A DNA stretch of 17,824 nt, from contig JAFDAT010000018.1 of assembly GCA_019313725.1 (NCBI GenBank), positions 1 through 17,824 on the forward strand. Direction: 5' to 3'. Below are positions 1 to 5,751 of the stretch, in pieces (position 1 is the first letter of the stretch; each line of letters starts with the position of its first letter). The notes below the pieces were generated by a model. It worked only from the letters and a program-made list of their open reading frames with translations, did not search any database and was not told the origin of the DNA. The position numbers and the translations under genes were made by a program. Source of the DNA: Deltaproteobacteria bacterium. Lineage in GTDB: Bacteria > Desulfobacterota > Desulfobacteria > Desulfobacterales > B30-G6.

Positions 1-129
1 GCCGAGGGCTACAGCCTCTGGGTGAGCTTGAAGCATGCCAAGGCGCAAGGGCTGGAACTGCCCAAGACTCTGATCGAAAAGGCAGCCGACAAGCTGTGGG
101 ATGAGCAGGGCAACGTTATTAAGGAGTAA
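1..129 (+). CDS. C-terminal end of an ABC transporter substrate-binding protein (ABC_sub_bind/TrpX-like), cut by window start
   Basis: Frame 1 is open from the first base to a TAA at 127-129 and encodes the last 42 residues of a protein. The tail contains SLKHAKAQGLELPKTLIEKA, which resembles the end of ABC_sub_bind-family periplasmic lipoproteins (the pattern 'NLKTAKALGI..P.SLL.RAD'). Such proteins capture a small ligand outside the inner membrane and hand it to a branched-chain-type permease; in streptococcal TrpX the ligand is an aromatic amino acid. The next two transporter genes downstream are exactly the permease and ATPase expected for this family, which supports the call. The ligand cannot be inferred from the fragment. 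The N-terminus, including any signal peptide, lies outside the window. Confidence 0.7.
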   Translation, partial: AEGYSLWVSLKHAKAQGLELPKTLIEKAADKLWDEQGNVIKE

Positions 130-240
130 GCAGAAGGTCTATAGGCCAGAGCGTCAGAGGTCAAACCACCACAGACATAATTAGACTGGAATAAGGTCAG
201 CATCTTCTGGCACTCTGGCCTCTGTCTTCTGCCCTCTGGA
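130..240. repeat. Inverted pair of heptamer arrays between SBP and permease genes
   Basis: The 111-base gap between two transporter genes is mostly repeat. On the right, five 7-base units run from 206 to 240 (starts 206, 213, 220, 227, 234; for example CTCTGGC and CTCTGTC) and end exactly at the first possible permease ATG. On the left, 130-164 carries a looser version in the opposite orientation (GGCCAGA, GTCAGAG-like). The two sides could pair as an imperfect hairpin around an unrelated spacer of about 40 bases. Confidence 0.7.
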
Positions 241-252
241 ATGGGAGTTTCC

Positions 253-1155
253 ATGTTTTTCGAAGGATTTTTGCGCATCATTCCAGGATCTCTGGAACAC
301 GGCCTGGCGTATGCACTGGTAGCCCTGGGCATCGTCATCAGTTTCCGGATCCTGGCATTTCCGGATCTCACCGTTGACGGAAGTTTCGCCTTGGGCGGGG
401 CAGTTGTGGCTCGGCTTATCACGGAGGGCGTCTCACCAATGCTGAGCATACTGGCAGCTGTCATCAGCGGTTTTACTGCCGGTTGCTTGACCGGACTCCT
501 CAATACAAGGCTGAAAATCAACAGCCTGTTGGCCGGGATCCTGATGATGACCATGCTTTATTCCATCAATCTGCGCATCATGGGAAGATCAAACATTCAG
601 CTCTTGACCGTCGAAACCCTGCTGACCCCGCTGGAAAACCTGGATATGAACCGGTTTATTCCCATAATTCTTTTTTTCCTTGTGGTAACCGTTGTGATAA
701 AACTGATGACGGACCTTTTTCTGCACACCCAGATCGGATTCGCCATGCGGGCGACCGGGGATAATGAGCAGATGATCCGAACGCTCGGGGTGAATACAGA
801 CAATATGACAGTTCTGGGCTTAGGACTTTCAAATGCGCTGGTAGCGCTTTCCGGAGCGCTGGTCTCGCAGGATCAGGGATTCGCGGACGTGGGTATGGGA
901 ATTGGAATGATCGTGGCCGCCCTGGCCGCCATCATCATCGGTGAAACGCTTATCGGTACCAAGACCATCCAGCGCATGACACTCGCGGCCGTCGTTGGGT
1001 CTATACTGTACAAAATGATCATCTCCATCGGTCTGCGCCTGGGCCTTGCCCCCACGGACTTGAAGATGGCGACCGGTGTGATGGTGATTCTGGCGCTGGG
1101 TATCCCGGCCCTGAAAAAAGAAAAAGAAGGAAAACTGCACCTTAGAGGGGTGTAG
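253..1155 (+). CDS. ABC transporter permease, branched-chain (BPD_transp_2)/TrpY-like
   Basis: This is an inner-membrane permease of about 300 residues, strongly hydrophobic throughout, with roughly eight predicted membrane segments. It starts with the typical HGLAYALVALGIVISFRIL helix followed by FPDLTVDGSFALGGA, a motif shared by permeases that pair with ABC_sub_bind proteins. A second conserved block, GFAMRATGDNEQMIRTLGVN, is the cytoplasmic coupling loop that contacts the ATPase. I chose the ATG at 253 because GGGAG (243-247) sits five bases upstream; the ATG at 241 is possible but has no clear ribosome binding site. With the upstream binding protein and the ATPase at 1737 it forms one importer. 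The substrate is unknown; aromatic amino acids are known for the Streptococcus TrpXYZ relatives. It is complete and of normal length for the family. Confidence 0.9.
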   Translation: MFFEGFLRIIPGSLEHGLAYALVALGIVISFRILAFPDLTVDGSFALGGAVVARLITEGVSPMLSILAAVISGFTAGCLTGLLNTRLKINSLLAGILMMTMLYSINLRIMGRSNIQLLTVETLLTPLENLDMNRFIPIILFFLVVTVVIKLMTDLFLHTQIGFAMRATGDNEQMIRTLGVNTDNMTVLGLGLSNALVALSGALVSQDQGFADVGMGIGMIVAALAAIIIGETLIGTKTIQRMTLAAVVGSILYKMIISIGLRLGLAPTDLKMATGVMVILALGIPALKKEKEGKLHLRGV

Positions 1156-1162
1156 GCCTGTG

Positions 1163-1190
1163 GTCGGAAGTCAGATGTCAGAGGTCAGGA
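1163..1190. repeat. Heptamer array, GTCAGAN type (4 units)
   Basis: Four consecutive 7-base units start at 1163, 1170, 1177 and 1184; examples are GTCAGAT and GTCAGAG. The family resembles the units at 130-164 and, in reverse complement, those at 206-240. It lies just after the permease stop codon. Confidence 0.75.
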
Positions 1191-1231
1191 GGGTAAGGCG
1201 TAGGCAGTAAGCAGGTTTATGAAAAATCCTG

Positions 1232-1316
1232 AACCGCAAAGGCGCAAAGCACGCTGAGAAGGTCCTTTTTTTAAGATAAAATCTTTGCGATCTTGGCGTG
1301 AGCATAGCGCGCGGTT
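1232..1316. repeat. Imperfect palindrome ended by AACCGC/GCGGTT
   Basis: The left end AACCGC (1232-1237) is followed by two GCAAAG words at an eight-base spacing. The right part contains CTTTGCG and GGCGTG and ends in GCGGTT (1311-1316). The ends are exact inverted repeats and the interior is partly complementary, so the transcript could fold back. Similar 'GCAAAGGCGCAAAG' intergenic repeats are familiar from Geobacter and Desulfobacterota genomes, as I recall them; I could not check this. Confidence 0.6.
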
Positions 1317-1387
1317 AAGAGGTCGATGGCTGGAGACCAGGTGTCGGAAGTTAAAAAAAACGGGATGATTGGAAATTGAGATAAGTA

Positions 1388-1415
1388 GAAGGTTGAAGGT
1401 ATAAGGTGGAAGGGG
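1388..1415. repeat. Heptamer array, GAAGGTN type (left partner)
   Basis: Four 7-base units start at 1388, 1395, 1402 and 1409; examples are GAAGGTT and GAAGGTA. The opposite-strand version of the same family occurs at 1673-1693, giving an inverted pair that encloses about 257 bases with the octamers and REP hairpins. Confidence 0.75.
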
Positions 1416-1497
1416 CTGCTTGAGAATGAAGTAGAAAGCATCCCCCCTCGGACTGCAGCCTAAATACCTATAAAGAAATGCATTAGGCTAAAAAAGT

Positions 1498-1537
1498 TCA
1501 CTTTGTCACTTTGTATCTCTGTTTCTTTGTCTCTTGC
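1498..1537. repeat. Octamer array, TCACTTTG type
   Basis: Two exact copies of TCACTTTG (1498-1505 and 1506-1513) are followed by three degenerate eight-base units up to 1537. It is a low-complexity tandem array with no coding potential seen. Confidence 0.65.
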
Positions 1538-1565
1538 TTCAACCTAAATTCCCGGTTTTAATTTG

Positions 1566-1634
1566 GCAGGGTTAAAACCCTGCGCTACATCTGCGATTGG
1601 AGGAATGGGTTTGTAGGTCAGGGCTTTAGCCCTG
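1566..1634. repeat. REP-like doublet of inverted hairpins
   Basis: The first hairpin has perfect 8-base arms, GCAGGGTT (1566-1573) and AACCCTGC (1576-1583), and is followed by GCTACA. The second is CAGGGCT (1619-1625) with AGCCCTG (1628-1634) and is preceded by TGTAGGTC, the reverse complement of the tail on the first. Two hairpins facing each other with conserved flanks are the layout of REP/BIME elements mobilised by RAYT (TnpA_REP) transposases. No RAYT gene is present in the window. A third single copy lies at 10211-10233. Confidence 0.75.
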
Positions 1635-1672
1635 CAATCGGTGGCCAAGATACCAGATACCTGCAGCAGAGT

Positions 1673-1693
1673 CTTCTACCTTCCACCTTCTAA
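1673..1693. repeat. Heptamer array, CTTCYAC type (right partner)
   Basis: Three 7-base units start at 1673, 1680 and 1687 (CTTCTAC, CTTCCAC and a CTTCTAA variant). They are the reverse complement of the GAAGGTN family at 1388-1415. Confidence 0.7.
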
Positions 1694-1736
1694 AACTATG
1701 TACTTACTTTCCTGTTTCTAATCTGGAGAAAAAATC

Positions 1737-2519
1737 TTGCTTGAACTCGAAAATATCAAGAAAACATTCAACCCCAACACCGTTGATCAAAAGGTTGCCA
1801 TCGATGGTATTGACGCGCTGATCGCAAAAGGTGATTTCGTTACCGTCATCGGCAGCAACGGCGCCGGAAAGACAACACTGCTGAATCTTATTTCCGGAAC
1901 GACCATGCCCGAACAGGGGTGTGTGCGCATAGACGGCAGGGATGTTACCCACCTTCCGGAGCACAAACGCGCGAAATATCTGGGCAGAATTTTCCAGGAC
2001 CCGCTGATGGGGACGGCTGCTTCCATGACCATTGAGGAGAATCTGGGCATGGCGGATTTGAGGGGGAAGCGCAGGACCTTGAAATGGGGGGTGACCAGGA
2101 CCCGGCGTGACCATTATCAAAGTATTCTAAAGACGATGGGGCTGGGGTTGGAAAAACGCCTGGCGCAGTCGGTCAGCCTTCTTTCCGGTGGTCAACGCCA
2201 GTCTCTTACCCTGCTGATGGTAACGCTTACACTGCCTAAACTGCTGCTTCTGGATGAACACACGGCAGCGCTCGACCCCAAAACCGCAAGGCGGGTCATG
2301 GATCTGACCCAAAATATAATATCTGAAAACCAACTCACTGCCATCATGGTTACCCACAACATGGAACAGGCCATTCGCTTCGGCAACCGTCTCATCATGC
2401 TGCACGAAGGAAAAATTCAGCTCGATATCTCCGGAGAAGAAAAAAAATCGTTTACCGTGCAGGAAGCGGTCAAACGGTTCGGAGCCACCCTCAAGGACGA
2501 ATCGCTGCTCGTATAACAT
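1737..2519 (+). CDS. ABC transporter ATP-binding protein (TrpZ-like importer ATPase)
   Basis: This 260-residue cytoplasmic ATPase energises the importer encoded upstream. Walker A is GSNGAGKT at residues 39-46, the Q-loop FQDP at 86-89, the signature LSGGQRQ at 149-155, Walker B LLLLDEH near 169-175 (His instead of the usual Pro after the catalytic Glu174), the D-loop AALD at 177-180 and the switch His at about 207 (VTHN). The start is TTG, chosen because GGAG at 1725-1728 lies eight bases upstream and because MLELENIKKTF is the usual beginning of this family. It sits 581 bases from the permease, an unusually wide gap filled with repeats. The last nine bases encode LLV before the TAA. The family is certain and the transported substrate is not. 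Confidence 0.93.
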
Positions 2520-2573
2520 CTCTCGCTATATCTATTGCCAATTCATTAGAAACCGTCAGTCGCATTCGAAAAA

Positions 2574-2614
2574 TCGATTTACGTTTTATGTTTTAAGATT
2601 TACGCGGCAGAAAG
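2574..2614. repeat. Heptamer array A, GATTTAC/GTTTTAY family
   Basis: Consecutive 7-base units start at 2576, 2583, 2590, 2597 and 2604, beginning GATTTAC, GTTTTAT and ending GCGGCAG, then AAAG. The reverse complement of this same unit order recurs at 10065-10106 and 10970-11005, so the array is copied as a block. It follows the importer operon by about 55 bases. Confidence 0.8.
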
Positions 2615-2750
2615 TTTTGAGATCCGTATTTCTGTCCCAAACCTTGGGATATTAACACTGTCCGTGCTGATGCATATTTCTAATGTGTAAATGATAAAAA
2701 AAAATGATTAAAAATAATAAATAGCAAAATAAATAATCTATGATGATAAA

Positions 2751-2762
2751 TTATGATCATAA
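2751..2762. promoter_or_regulatory. 12-bp perfect palindrome upstream of the small acidic gene
   Basis: TTATGATCATAA is a perfect palindrome ending ten bases before the TTGACA at 2773. Its position just upstream of a promoter suits an operator for a dimeric regulator. In such AT-rich DNA a chance palindrome is also plausible. Confidence 0.35.
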
Positions 2763-2772
2763 AATAAAACGC

Positions 2773-2802
2773 TTGACACTTATGAAAATTTATGATTATA
2801 TA
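2773..2802 (+). promoter_or_regulatory. Sigma-70-type promoter of the 57-aa gene
   Basis: TTGACA (2773-2778) is followed 18 bases later by TATATA (2797-2802), or 17 bases later by TTATAT. Transcription would begin near 2809, about ten bases before the AGGAGG ribosome binding site. This placement also argues against translation starting at the ATGs at 2740 or 2743. Confidence 0.6.
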
Positions 2803-2829
2803 TCAAGAAATCAATATAGGAGGATTATC

Positions 2830-3003
2830 ATGAATCTATTAAATGAAAATCTTAATTATGAAGTTGAATTTAGATTCTTTATTGATGAGCTGGATAGATT
2901 TGATGAATTTGATTTAGAGTGTATCAGCAGAGATTATGATGAAAGAACAGTAAGCAACTTTGTAATGAAAGATGTTGATGAAACATTTGAATTAATGTCT
3001 TGA
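2830..3003 (+). CDS. Small acidic protein of unknown function (57 aa)
   Basis: I do not recognise this protein. It begins MNLLNENLNYEVEFRFFIDELD and is rich in Asp and Glu, with aromatic residues between, and has no Cys pair, membrane segment or known motif. The start at 2830 is well supported: AGGAGG at 2818-2823 lies six bases upstream, and a consensus-like promoter precedes it. The reading frame is open further upstream to 2740, but that part covers the promoter. Codon use is AT-rich (many AAT, TTA, GAT, AGA) and unlike the flanking genes, which suggests acquisition from elsewhere. An acidic protein of this size could bind another protein or mimic DNA, but nothing here shows that. A chance ORF in AT-rich DNA remains possible; the promoter and ribosome binding site make a real gene more likely. 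Confidence 0.6.
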   Translation: MNLLNENLNYEVEFRFFIDELDRFDEFDLECISRDYDERTVSNFVMKDVDETFELMS

Positions 3004-3022
3004 GTAGTTGGGTTAAGACAAC

Positions 3023-3077
3023 CGCAAGCAATGGCCGGAAAGGCAGCTGGAAAGGCCGCCCGACAGGGTATTCTTGC
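3023..3077 (+). ncRNA. Possible structured RNA segment
   Basis: GCAAG (3023-3027) can pair with CTTGC (3073-3077), closing a GC-rich interior that contains GGAAAGGC twice in alternating short stems such as GCC-GGAAA-GGC. It is a GC-rich island within AT-rich DNA. It matches no riboswitch consensus I know. It could be a leader of the 3176 gene or part of the 3' end of the 57-aa gene transcript. Confidence 0.25.
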
Positions 3078-3092
3078 TTTGAAAATAGGGAT

Positions 3093-3129
3093 GGGCGCTG
3101 AAAATGTGAAGTTATTTTTGAGCGAGCCC
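3093..3129 (+). promoter_or_regulatory. Long imperfect hairpin upstream of the AbrB-like gene
   Basis: GGGCGCTGAAAAT on the left pairs with ATTTTTGAGCGAGCCC on the right, with a two-base bulge and a GTGAAGTT loop. It ends 47 bases before the ATG at 3176. It could be a terminator of the preceding gene or a control element of the next; there is no U-tract directly after it. Confidence 0.4.
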
Positions 3130-3175
3130 TAAAGTAATACCGCGACTACCGCAAAGTGACGTCATTGGAGGGCGG

Positions 3176-3487
3176 ATGGCAGCAAAAATTTCCGATAAAG
3201 CACTGTTAAAAATTATCCAAGAGCAGATGAATGCGGATAGAATATGCGAGCAGACCAACATTACCCTGAAAACGCTCCAGACCAGGGTTGCCAAGTTGAC
3301 CTATAAAAATAGACTTAAAAATCCTTCGGCGATTAAAGGTTTATATAAGCCGCATCCCAAGGTTGTCAGGTTCAGCCAGAACTCCATCATAATCCCCAAA
3401 ACACGCATCGAAGAATCGCCGTTCAGACCTGGAGACCAGTTCGAAGTCACCTTTGATCCCAAAAAAATTATCCTGGAAAAAATTTAA
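3176..3487 (+). CDS. Small DNA-binding protein: helical N-terminus plus AbrB/SpoVT-like C-terminus
   Basis: The 103-residue protein has two parts. Residues 5-50 are helical and basic, with DRICEQTNITLKTLQTRVAK resembling a helix-turn-helix that recognises DNA (positions about 21-40). Residues 64-103, RFSQNSIIIPKTRIEESPF then RPGDQFEVTFDPKKIILEKI, have the short beta-strand pattern of AbrB/MazE-type swapped-hairpin domains. It is therefore likely a small transcription regulator or an antitoxin-like protein. No adjacent toxin gene is evident; the 57-aa protein at 2830 is the only small partner nearby and does not resemble a known toxin. The ATG has GGAGG at 3167-3171, only four bases away. Its TAA shares four bases with the convergent threonine aldolase stop. 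Both the domain reading and the role are inference. Confidence 0.65.
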   Translation: MAAKISDKALLKIIQEQMNADRICEQTNITLKTLQTRVAKLTYKNRLKNPSAIKGLYKPHPKVVRFSQNSIIIPKTRIEESPFRPGDQFEVTFDPKKIILEKI

Positions 3488-4521
3488 GTTAATTTATTTT
3501 TCAGCAGTTGCACAAACGTTTTTATATCTTCCGGCTGTGTGTCGAAAGAGGTCATCCATCGCACCTCTGATGTACTTTCATCCCAGACATAAAAGAAGAA
3601 TGCTTTTTGCAGTTCTTGCACATACTGAGCAGGAATTATGGCGAAAATGCCATTTGTCTCAACTTTTTGGGTTATCCTGACTCTCGGAATATCATCGATC
3701 CCCTGTTTCAGCAGACGTGCCATGTCGTTGGCGTGCCTGGCATTTTTTTCCCATAACGCGTTAGACATGTAGGCTTCGAATTGGGCTGAGATATAACGCA
3801 TTTTTGAATTCAACTGCATACTCTGTTTACGGGTGTATTTGAAATTTGCGGATAACGCCCGGTTGAAAAAAACGATTGCCTCCCCAAACATCATTCCGTT
3901 TTTAGTGCCCCCGAACGAGAGCAGGTCGATTCCCAAATCACGGGTGCACTTTTTTAAATCGCTGTTTAAAGCGGCCGCTGCATTCGAAATTCTGGCCCCG
4001 TCCATGTGGACAATCAAATCGTGTTCGCGGGCAAGGTCAACGATGGCTTTGATTTCAGCGTGGGTGTAAAGCGTGCCCAGTTCGGTTGGCTGGGTGATGG
4101 AAATAGCCTTGGGCTGGGCATGATGCTCGAAACCGAAACCATGCAGATGCTTCTCGATGTCAGCCACCCGGAGTTTACCGTCTTTGGTCGGTACCGGCAG
4201 CAACTTGCAGCCGCAGAATTTCTCTGGTGCCGCACATTCGTCGACATTGATATGCGCGGTCTCGGCACAAACAATTGAATTAAATGAGCGTGTGGCTGAT
4301 TTCAATCCAAGAACATTGGCCGCAGTCCCATTGTATACAAAAAATACGTCGATATCCTTTCCGAAGGTCGCTTCGAATCTGATTAAGGCGGCACGGGTAT
4401 ACCGGTCATCGCCGTAGGCAACCACGTGGCCCGTATTGGCATCGGAAACAGCCTTGAGAATGTCGGGATGAACCCCGGAATTATTGTCACTGGCAAAGCC
4501 CCTGGTGTTGTCGGCCCTCAT
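3484..4521 (-). CDS. ltaE: Low-specificity L-threonine aldolase (PLP-dependent, fold type I)
   Basis: This 345-residue cytoplasmic enzyme cleaves L-threonine or allo-threonine to glycine and acetaldehyde. The N-terminal FASDNNSGVHPDIL and AYGDD (residues 35-39) are family signatures. NGTAAN (64-69) binds the cofactor phosphate, His90 in ETAHIN stacks on the pyridine ring, Asp174 in HMDGAR holds the ring nitrogen, and Lys207 in SFGGTKNGMM is the Schiff-base lysine. Length is normal and nothing essential is missing. The ATG at 4521 is preceded by AAGGAGAT on the minus strand. The gene stands alone, divergent from the ABC-2 operon, and its terminal TAA overlaps the stop of the convergent 3176 gene in the shared TTAA. 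Activity on other beta-hydroxy amino acids is common in the family, so the true substrate is open. Confidence 0.9.
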   Translation of the reverse strand: MRADNTRGFASDNNSGVHPDILKAVSDANTGHVVAYGDDRYTRAALIRFEATFGKDIDVFFVYNGTAANVLGLKSATRSFNSIVCAETAHINVDECAAPEKFCGCKLLPVPTKDGKLRVADIEKHLHGFGFEHHAQPKAISITQPTELGTLYTHAEIKAIVDLAREHDLIVHMDGARISNAAAALNSDLKKCTRDLGIDLLSFGGTKNGMMFGEAIVFFNRALSANFKYTRKQSMQLNSKMRYISAQFEAYMSNALWEKNARHANDMARLLKQGIDDIPRVRITQKVETNGIFAIIPAQYVQELQKAFFFYVWDESTSEVRWMTSFDTQPEDIKTFVQLLKNKLT

Positions 4522-4594
4522 TTTACATATCTCCTTGATTAGAAACTGCTATTCAATTTTCCGTCGATCAGTTGTAGTATTGTTGGATTGAGTG

Positions 4595-4630
4595 ATCCAA
4601 ATCGAAATCGGGATTGCTATCGAAATCGAA
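4595..4630. repeat. Hexamer array, ATCGAA type
   Basis: Six consecutive 6-base units start at 4595, 4601, 4607, 4613, 4619 and 4625; examples are ATCGAA and ATCGGG. The array lies in the divergent intergenic region between the aldolase and the ABC-2 operon, upstream of the promoter at 4682. The rest of 4522-4814 contains that promoter and a leader of about 100 bases with no gene. Confidence 0.7.
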
Positions 4631-4681
4631 ACAATTGTCTCGCATGGTTCACCATGTGCGGTCAAGCAGGAAAAAAATCAC

Positions 4682-4709
4682 TTGACAGAATGGTCATTCC
4701 TATTAAAAT
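4682..4709 (+). promoter_or_regulatory. Promoter of the ABC-2/Gld-like operon with a palindromic operator in the spacer
   Basis: TTGACA (4682-4687) and TAAAAT (4704-4709) are separated by 16 bases. GAATGGTCATTC (4688-4699) directly follows the -35 and is an inverted repeat of GAATG around GT. An operator placed between -35 and -10 would block RNA polymerase. The sequence resembles sites of TetR-family repressors such as Bacillus FadR (TGAATGA-type half sites). No TetR gene is in the window. Confidence 0.5.
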
Positions 4710-4814
4710 CGCATCTTTCAAGATTATTGCGTGGTCCTAGATAAAGGCAGATTTGCGCAGTGACAATCATGCCGCCAACAGACCGGACGGTGGTAAATCA
4801 GCAAGGAGAAACAG

Positions 4815-5750
4815 ATGATCCATATAGAAAATTTAAGTAAAAATTACCATGATCTACGTGCCGTGGATCAGATCAGCTTCGACATCAAAAAAGGAGAAAT
4901 TCTGGGGCTTCTTGGCCCGAACGGGGCCGGCAAAACCACCACGTTGAGAATGCTGACCTGTTTTCTGAAACCCACTTCAGGCAGTATTCGGGTAAAAAAT
5001 TTGAGCATCGATAATGACGAGCTGGCCATCAAAAAACTGATGGGTTACCTGCCGGAATCAGCGCCACTCTACAAAGACATGATCGTGTACGATTATCTTG
5101 TATATATCGCAAAAATTCGGGGGGTTGAAGCTGAAACCAGGCTGGCGCACATTAAGGATCTGGCCCGGCTTTGCGGGTTGACCGACGTGATGCACAAACC
5201 CATTGACGAACTGTCCAAGGGGTACAAGCAGCGGGTCGGGCTGGCGCATGCCATGATGAACGATCCGGAAATTCTTGTGCTTGACGAACCGACATCAGGC
5301 CTGGACCCTAACCAGATTGTTGAAATTCGAGAGATCATCCGAAAAATCGGCAAAGAAAAAACCATTGTCCTCTCGACGCATATTCTCAGCGAAGCCGAGG
5401 CCACCTGCGACCGGATTATCATCATCAATCGGGGTAAAATAGTCGCCGACGGAAGCACCGAAAGCCTCAAACAGGAAGCCCGCCGCGATACGATCCTGAA
5501 TGTTTCCCTGGAAGGTGCCCAGGCTGGGGATGTCGAGAATAAATTGGGATCTGTTGCCGGGGTGGAAGCGGTGACCATTGTGGATAACCGTCCGGGACAC
5601 CTCGATGTCAAACTGATCTGCGATGCGGAGCATGAAACACGCCACAGGATCTACGCCTGTATCAAGGCAACGGATTGGCTGTTGACGGCGTTTTTTCTGG
5701 AAACGCAGACCCTGGAGACGATATTCAGAAACCTAACGCAGGAGAAATAA
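4815..5750 (+). CDS. ABC-2 type transporter ATP-binding protein, GldA-like
   Basis: A 311-residue cytoplasmic ATPase. Walker A is GPNGAGKT (34-41), the signature LSKGYKQR (133-140, the variant usual in ABC-2 exporters), Walker B ILVLDEPT (153-160), the D-loop SGLD (161-164) and the switch His in STHI (187-190). About 90 residues after the nucleotide-binding domain form the C-terminal extension common to this group. GGAG at 4804-4807 precedes the ATG. It is followed one base later by the permease gene and then by the GldG-like and DUF4340 proteins, a gene order found in many Proteobacteria and related to gldA-gldF-gldG of Bacteroidetes. It probably powers an envelope complex whose substrate is not known. 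A role in gliding should not be assumed. Confidence 0.92.
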   Translation: MIHIENLSKNYHDLRAVDQISFDIKKGEILGLLGPNGAGKTTTLRMLTCFLKPTSGSIRVKNLSIDNDELAIKKLMGYLPESAPLYKDMIVYDYLVYIAKIRGVEAETRLAHIKDLARLCGLTDVMHKPIDELSKGYKQRVGLAHAMMNDPEILVLDEPTSGLDPNQIVEIREIIRKIGKEKTIVLSTHILSEAEATCDRIIIINRGKIVADGSTESLKQEARRDTILNVSLEGAQAGDVENKLGSVAGVEAVTIVDNRPGHLDVKLICDAEHETRHRIYACIKATDWLLTAFFLETQTLETIFRNLTQEK

Positions 5751-5751
5751 T

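Larger units (their letters stand above)
1156..1736. other. 581-bp repeat-filled spacer inside the ABC importer operon
   Basis: I see no credible gene here. The spacer separates the permease from its ATPase, genes normally adjacent or overlapping. It is a mosaic of at least five short repeat types, listed separately: GTCAGAN heptamers, an AACCGC-ended imperfect palindrome, GAAGGTN/CTTCYAC heptamers in inverted orientation, TCACTTTG octamers and a pair of REP-like hairpins. An additional stem, AGCCTAA (1457-1463) with TTAGGCT (1483-1489), is followed by a run of A. No convincing promoter for the ATPase gene was found. Confidence 0.75.

Noticed and set aside
9..554. 181-aa open frame on the minus strand across the permease start
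   Set aside because: It lies antisense to a well-supported membrane permease, has no family motif and no ribosome binding site; it is a shadow frame.
2740..2829. Longer start for the small acidic protein (87 aa)
   Set aside because: The extra part covers the promoter at 2773-2802 and has no ribosome binding site, whereas the ATG at 2830 has AGGAGG at ideal spacing.
3023..3129. Known riboswitch (cyclic di-GMP, cobalamin, SAM)
   Set aside because: I could not match the conserved cores of these classes; only generic stems are visible.
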